From the NCBI RefSeq assembly GCF_016862555.1, contig NZ_BONE01000032.1, positions 1 through 64,000 on the forward strand: 64,000 nt of DNA. The letters are read 5' to 3'. Position numbers and translations under genes: made by a program. Below are positions 60,686-64,000 of this stretch, piece by piece. This DNA comes from Asanoa siamensis. Lineage in GTDB: Bacteria; Actinomycetota; Actinomycetes; Mycobacteriales; Micromonosporaceae. The notes under the pieces are model-generated. The model did no database searches, was not told the DNA's origin, and was given only the letters and a program-made list of their open reading frames with translations. How positions within the stretch are numbered: position 1 is the stretch's first letter; each line of letters opens with the position of its first letter.

Positions 60686-60964
60686 TCAGGCGAGGTGAAG
60701 CGAGGGCGCGCGCGGGCGGGGACGACCGGCCCCGTCCGGGTCGACGGCGCGCGGGACGCCGCGTCGTTGCGCGCGAGCCCGCAGCGTGGCGCTGCTCGCG
60801 GCGACGCCGGCGGTGTGGCGGCGGCCGACGACGACGCCGCCGAGGGCGGCCGCGACCAGCAGGGCGGCAAAGGCGGCCAGCACGGTCAGCGGCGAGATCG
60901 GGCCGTCAGCGTCGGCCAGGGCGAAGAGCAATGCCCCGGCAAGCGTGGAAACGACCAGCCGCAC
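60686..60964 (-). CDS. DUF6412-like small membrane protein
   Basis: A 92-residue protein. Two membrane helices ('MRLVVSTLAGALLFALADA' and 'VLAAFAALLVAAALGGVVVG') are followed by a basic tail 'RARAQRRGVPRAVDPDGAGR' and a Pro/Arg-rich end. The tail motif is typical of actinobacterial DUF6412 proteins, which I recall being encoded next to YidC-like insertases. Function unknown. The partner insertase here is a remnant. Confidence 0.7.
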   Translation of the reverse strand: MRLVVSTLAGALLFALADADGPISPLTVLAAFAALLVAAALGGVVVGRRHTAGVAASSATLRARAQRRGVPRAVDPDGAGRPRPRAPSLHLA

Positions 60965-61047
60965 GCCGCCCAGTCAACCACCCGGCGGCAAGGGCCAACG
61001 CGCCGCTCGGGCCGCCGATGGCGGGTTTCGCGGTGTCGCTCGTCCGG

Positions 61048-61839
61048 TCAGGTGGTCTGCTCGCGGACCAACGTCAACAGCGTCTCGTGGGTCCGCGCGT
61101 CGGCCGCGACGATCAAGCCGCCGATGCCCGTGTGCAGCGGCTGGCCGTGCACGCCCGTCACCACGCAGCCCGCCGCCCGGCAGAGGGCCAGGCCCGCCGC
61201 GAAGTGGACGCTGTCGCGCAGGTCCCCGTCGGTGACGTAGGCCGCCCGGCGGCCCGCCGCCACCCAGGCCACCGCCAGCGTTGTGGAGAGGACCCGCGGG
61301 CCGAACTCCGCCTGGAAGCCCGGGGACGCCAGCAGTGCGGTCGCCGTGAAGACGGCCGCGTTCGGGAACGGTGGGTCCAGGTTGAGGTCGACCAACCGGG
61401 ACGCCGCCGTCGGTGTCAATCGTGTGTCCGCGCCGTCGTGGCGGAGCCAGGCGTCGCGGCCGTCCGTCCAGAACACCTCGCCCGCCAGCGGGTCCGCGGC
61501 CGCCGCCGCCAACGGGCCGGCCGGTGCGCGCAGCGCCACGTTGACCGCCACCAGCGGTGACCGCACCGCGAAGTTCAGGGTGCCGCAGAGCGGGTCCACC
61601 AGCCACTCACGGTCACTGGCCGGGCCGCTGCGGCCGCCCTCCTCGCCCACGAACGCGTCGGCCGGGCGGTGCGTGCGGATCACCTCGCGGATCGCGCGTT
61701 CCGACTCCAGGTCGGCCGTCGTCGCGAAGTCGCGTGGTGACTTCGCGAACTGGTCCACCGCCGTCCCGTAGTAGCGGCGGACCACCGCCGCACCCGCCTC
61801 GGCCGCCGCTACCGCCACCTCGGCGTCGGTCAAGATCAT
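61048..61839 (-). CDS. Inositol monophosphatase-family protein with altered metal site
   Basis: A 263-residue IMPase-fold protein. 'FATTADLESERAI' and 'FVGEEGG' (metal-binding Glu pair) are kept. The signature DPLDGTxNF reads 'DPLCGTLNF', so the second Asp is Cys85. The usual WDxAAG near the C-terminus reads 'VHFAAG', replacing its Trp-Asp. Both changes hit metal ligands of catalytic members (including HisN-like and inositol phosphatases), so normal phosphatase activity is doubtful. The ATG at 61839 is supported by homology. Confidence 0.85.
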   Translation of the reverse strand: MILTDAEVAVAAAEAGAAVVRRYYGTAVDQFAKSPRDFATTADLESERAIREVIRTHRPADAFVGEEGGRSGPASDREWLVDPLCGTLNFAVRSPLVAVNVALRAPAGPLAAAAADPLAGEVFWTDGRDAWLRHDGADTRLTPTAASRLVDLNLDPPFPNAAVFTATALLASPGFQAEFGPRVLSTTLAVAWVAAGRRAAYVTDGDLRDSVHFAAGLALCRAAGCVVTGVHGQPLHTGIGGLIVAADARTHETLLTLVREQTT

Positions 61840-61855
61840 GGAGCAAGCGTACGAG

Positions 61856-62512
61856 TCAGCGGTGCATGGCGTGTGCCCGCCGGCGCTTGCGGATCTTCTT
61901 GCGCACCCACAGCCCGATCGCGACCGCGATGAGCGCGTAGAGCCCGTAGTCGAGCCAGGACGAGTACTGGTCGATCTTCTGCCACTGCGAGCCCGCCGCG
62001 TAGCCGAGGCCGACGAACAGCGAGTTCCAGATGCCGCTGCCGATCGTCGTGAACAGCACGAAGCGCCCGACCGGCATCTCGTTGGCGCCGGCCGGGATGG
62101 ACACCAGGCTGCGGACGATCGGCACGCACCGCCCGAACAGGACGGAAACGTCGGCGTGCCGCTCGAACCACTTGTCGGCCTTCTCCAGGTCGTCGGTGTC
62201 GACCAGCGGCAGGCGGTCGAGCCAGCGCTTGAGCCGGTCCTCGCCCAGCCCCCGGCCCAGCCAGTACAACACCAGCGCGCCGACCACCGAGCCGACGGTC
62301 GCCGCGAGGATCACCAGGGGCAGGCTCATCCGGCCCTGGTTGGCCAGGAACCCGCCCAGCGTCAGCACGATCTCGCTGGGGATGGGCGGGACGAGGTTCT
62401 CCAGGGCGACCAGCAGGCCGACACCGACGGTGCCCAGGGAGTCGATCACCCCGGCCACCCATCCGGTCAGCCCACCAAGATCGCGGGGATCGCCTTCCGC
62501 CGCCAGCGCCAT
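61856..62512 (-). CDS. DedA family membrane protein
   Basis: A 218-residue DedA/SNARE-associated protein with about five helices. Signatures 'ENLVPPIPSEIVLTLGGFLA' and 'FGRCVPIVRSLVSIPAGANE' contain the conserved Glu, Arg and Gly residues. Bacterial DedA proteins are proposed undecaprenyl-phosphate or phospholipid flippases needed for envelope integrity. The C-terminus is very basic ('RKKIRKRRRAHAMHR'). Confidence 0.93.
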   Translation of the reverse strand: MALAAEGDPRDLGGLTGWVAGVIDSLGTVGVGLLVALENLVPPIPSEIVLTLGGFLANQGRMSLPLVILAATVGSVVGALVLYWLGRGLGEDRLKRWLDRLPLVDTDDLEKADKWFERHADVSVLFGRCVPIVRSLVSIPAGANEMPVGRFVLFTTIGSGIWNSLFVGLGYAAGSQWQKIDQYSSWLDYGLYALIAVAIGLWVRKKIRKRRRAHAMHR

Positions 62513-62580
62513 GCCTCAGAACTCCTCAGGTCGGGGGGTTTGGGAATTCCTACCCGAGAAACCTGGACACATGCTGATGA

Positions 62581-64000
62581 TCAGCCGCCGGCCGGCGTGA
62601 TGTTGTTGTTCGAGCGGAACATGTTGGTCGGGTCGTACTTCGCCTTGATCTCGGCGAGCCGGGCCAGGTTGGCCCCGAACGCGCTGTCCACGGCCACCGA
62701 CGGCGGCTCGTCGGAGCGCCCGGTGAAGTTGAGATAGACCCCGTCGTCGCCGTAGGCCGCCGACTCGCGGAACGTCTCGCGTACCCACGCGATGTTGGCG
62801 TCGTTGTCCCGCGCGTCGGTCCAGTTGCCGTCGATCGAGAGCAGGAACGGCGACGAACGCTGGGCGAACGCGGTCGCGTCCGGCGGCACGGCGGCGATCG
62901 CCCCGCCCATGCTGAACACGTTGACCAGCGTGACCGGACTCGGCCGGGACTTCGCCCGCGCGGCCACGAACTCGATCGCCTCGTCGCTGAGCGAGGAGAG
63001 ATACCGCGATTTCCAGTACGCCTGCAGCGTGTTCCGCGGGAAGAACGCGTCGAAACCGGACTGCACCTCCACGTACGGCGTCGGCGCCGACATGTCCATC
63101 AGCGGCGTGCCGAGTTCGCGCAGCGGCCGGAGGATGTCCATGCCCGCCGCCGCGTCACCCGAGTAGACGCCGCCGACCAGCGCGCACGCCCGGTTGTGCA
63201 GCACCGGGGGCAGTGTCGGGTCGGGCGGCATCGTGACCGTGAGGAAGGTGGCGGTCACCTCGTCGGGCGCGACCGCGACGTAGTTGCGCCAGCCGCGCAG
63301 CACCTGCGCCGCCTCCTCGACGGGATAGAACACCCCGGTGAACGCCACCGTCGGCCCGACCTCCTCGAGCGCGAACGTGAACCAGGTGACCACCCCGAAG
63401 TTGCCCCCGCCGCCGCGCAGCGCCCAGAGCAGATCCGTGTTCTCGGCCTCCGACGCGACCGTCACCTGCCCGTCCGCGCCGATCACCTCGGCGGCGACGA
63501 GATGGTCGCAGGACAGCCCGTACTTCCGGCGCAGCCAGCCGTAGCCGCCGCCGAGCGTGAGGCCGGCGACGCCGGTGTCGGAGACGACGCCACCGGGCGC
63601 GGCCAGCCCGAACGCCTGGGTCTCGCGGTCGACGTCGGCCCAGACCGCGCCGCCCTGCACCCGGGCCAGTTTGGCCGCGGGGTCGACGTGCACGGCGTGC
63701 ATCGGCGCCAGGTCGATCAGCATGCAACTGTCCGACGCGGACAGTCCCGCGATCGAGTGCCCGCCGCCGCGCACCGACAGCGCCAGCCCGTGCTCCCGCG
63801 CGAAGCCGACGGCGTCGAGCACGTCGGCGGTGCCGGAGCAGCTCACGACCAGCGCCGGGTCGCCGGGGTGCATGGCGTTGAACACCTCGCGGACCTCACC
63901 GAAACCGGCGTCTTCGGGCGCCAGCACCGGGCAGGACACCCGCCCCCGCAACTCGTCGATGATCTCGTCGGACAGGTTGGTCAGACCGCCCTGGACGGTC
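62581..64000 (-). CDS. FAD-linked oxidase, BBE type, 5' end beyond window
   Basis: At least 473 residues; the frame is open to base 64000 ('TVQGGLTNLSDEIIDELRGR'), so the true start is probably just outside. FAD-binding PCMH fold with the covalent-attachment His in 'SVRGGGHSIAGLSASD' (codon 63757-63759). 'SDTGVAGLTLGGGYGWL' has Ser where bicovalent members have Cys, so attachment is through His only. The BBE tail ends 'IKAKYDPTNMFRSNNNITP'. It is the second enzyme of this family in the window; the first (818-2161) is only distantly similar. Substrate unknown. Confidence 0.9.
   Translation of the reverse strand, partial: TVQGGLTNLSDEIIDELRGRVSCPVLAPEDAGFGEVREVFNAMHPGDPALVVSCSGTADVLDAVGFAREHGLALSVRGGGHSIAGLSASDSCMLIDLAPMHAVHVDPAAKLARVQGGAVWADVDRETQAFGLAAPGGVVSDTGVAGLTLGGGYGWLRRKYGLSCDHLVAAEVIGADGQVTVASEAENTDLLWALRGGGGNFGVVTWFTFALEEVGPTVAFTGVFYPVEEAAQVLRGWRNYVAVAPDEVTATFLTVTMPPDPTLPPVLHNRACALVGGVYSGDAAAGMDILRPLRELGTPLMDMSAPTPYVEVQSGFDAFFPRNTLQAYWKSRYLSSLSDEAIEFVAARAKSRPSPVTLVNVFSMGGAIAAVPPDATAFAQRSSPFLLSIDGNWTDARDNDANIAWVRETFRESAAYGDDGVYLNFTGRSDEPPSVAVDSAFGANLARLAEIKAKYDPTNMFRSNNNITPAGG

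Noticed and set aside
1-64000. tRNA, rRNA, CRISPR arrays, insertion sequences, prophage or att sites
   Set aside because: I looked for these and found no clover-leaf genes, regular spacer repeats, transposases, integrases or phage structural genes; a tRNA missed by eye cannot be excluded.

Overview
The window is about 72% GC by eye, with dense, often translationally coupled genes, GTG and TTG starts, and actinobacterial families (ECF42-type sigma factor with a DGPF partner, streptogrisin-like protease, DinB/DUF664 protein, DUF6412). It looks like the chromosome of a filamentous actinomycete, most likely a Micromonosporaceae member; that placement is inferred from gene content. No rRNA, tRNA, CRISPR, transposase, integrase or phage gene was seen.

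Region 1 (1-3091): the 3' part of a tandem SRPBCC protein, a BBE-type FAD oxidase, and a pair of overlapping fluoride channel genes (crcB/fluC). Region 2 (3008-16693) is the most coherent system: a 13.7 kb divergon for aromatic acid catabolism. The leftward operon encodes a four-component NitT/TauT-type ABC importer, a benzaldehyde-type dehydrogenase, a MetE-like zinc methyltransferase, 4-hydroxybenzoate 3-monooxygenase (PobA) and an MFS carrier. The rightward operon is pcaI-J-H-G-B-C plus an IclR regulator. Both start from mirror-image promoters in one short control region. Together they could take a 4-hydroxybenzaldehyde-like compound through 4-hydroxybenzoate, protocatechuate and carboxymuconate to the CoA-transferase step; enol-lactone hydrolase (pcaD) and thiolase (pcaF) are not here.

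Region 3 (16700-25450): an ECF42-like sigma factor facing its DGPF-domain partner, an unknown gene, two tandem paralogous GntR/FCD regulators each with an inverted repeat upstream, a 70-bp palindromic repeat, and a kdpFABC potassium-pump operon preceded by an extra 27-residue membrane peptide. Region 4 (25578-44800) is a housekeeping and accessory mix: flavin protein, alanyl-tRNA synthetase catalytic-domain homologue, class IV aminotransferase, secreted serine protease, enoyl-CoA hydratase, DinB, pirin, PIG-L deacetylase, a two-component system divergent from an ABC exporter, FAS1 lipoprotein, a GGDEF/EAL protein, an oxidoreductase, two small membrane proteins and an SDR.

Region 5 (44833-54844): GH13 enzyme, truncated hydrolase, a Fic protein with a coupled 379-residue partner of unknown function, an unknown paralogue pair, DUF1330, GNAT, an alpha/beta hydrolase and a DUF1501/DUF1800 Tat pair. 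Region 6 (55186-60145) is a secreted polysaccharide-degradation block: two CBM2-Fn3-GH18 chitinases and a GH16-CBM6 glucanase with a LacI-family operator. Region 7 (60142-64000): a decayed yidC-like gene beside DUF6412, a second copy of the 70-bp palindrome, a degenerate inositol-phosphatase homologue, a DedA protein and a second FAD oxidase running off the end.

A recurring architectural feature is convergent gene pairs whose stop codons share four bases, mostly CTAG, leaving no room for a terminator.
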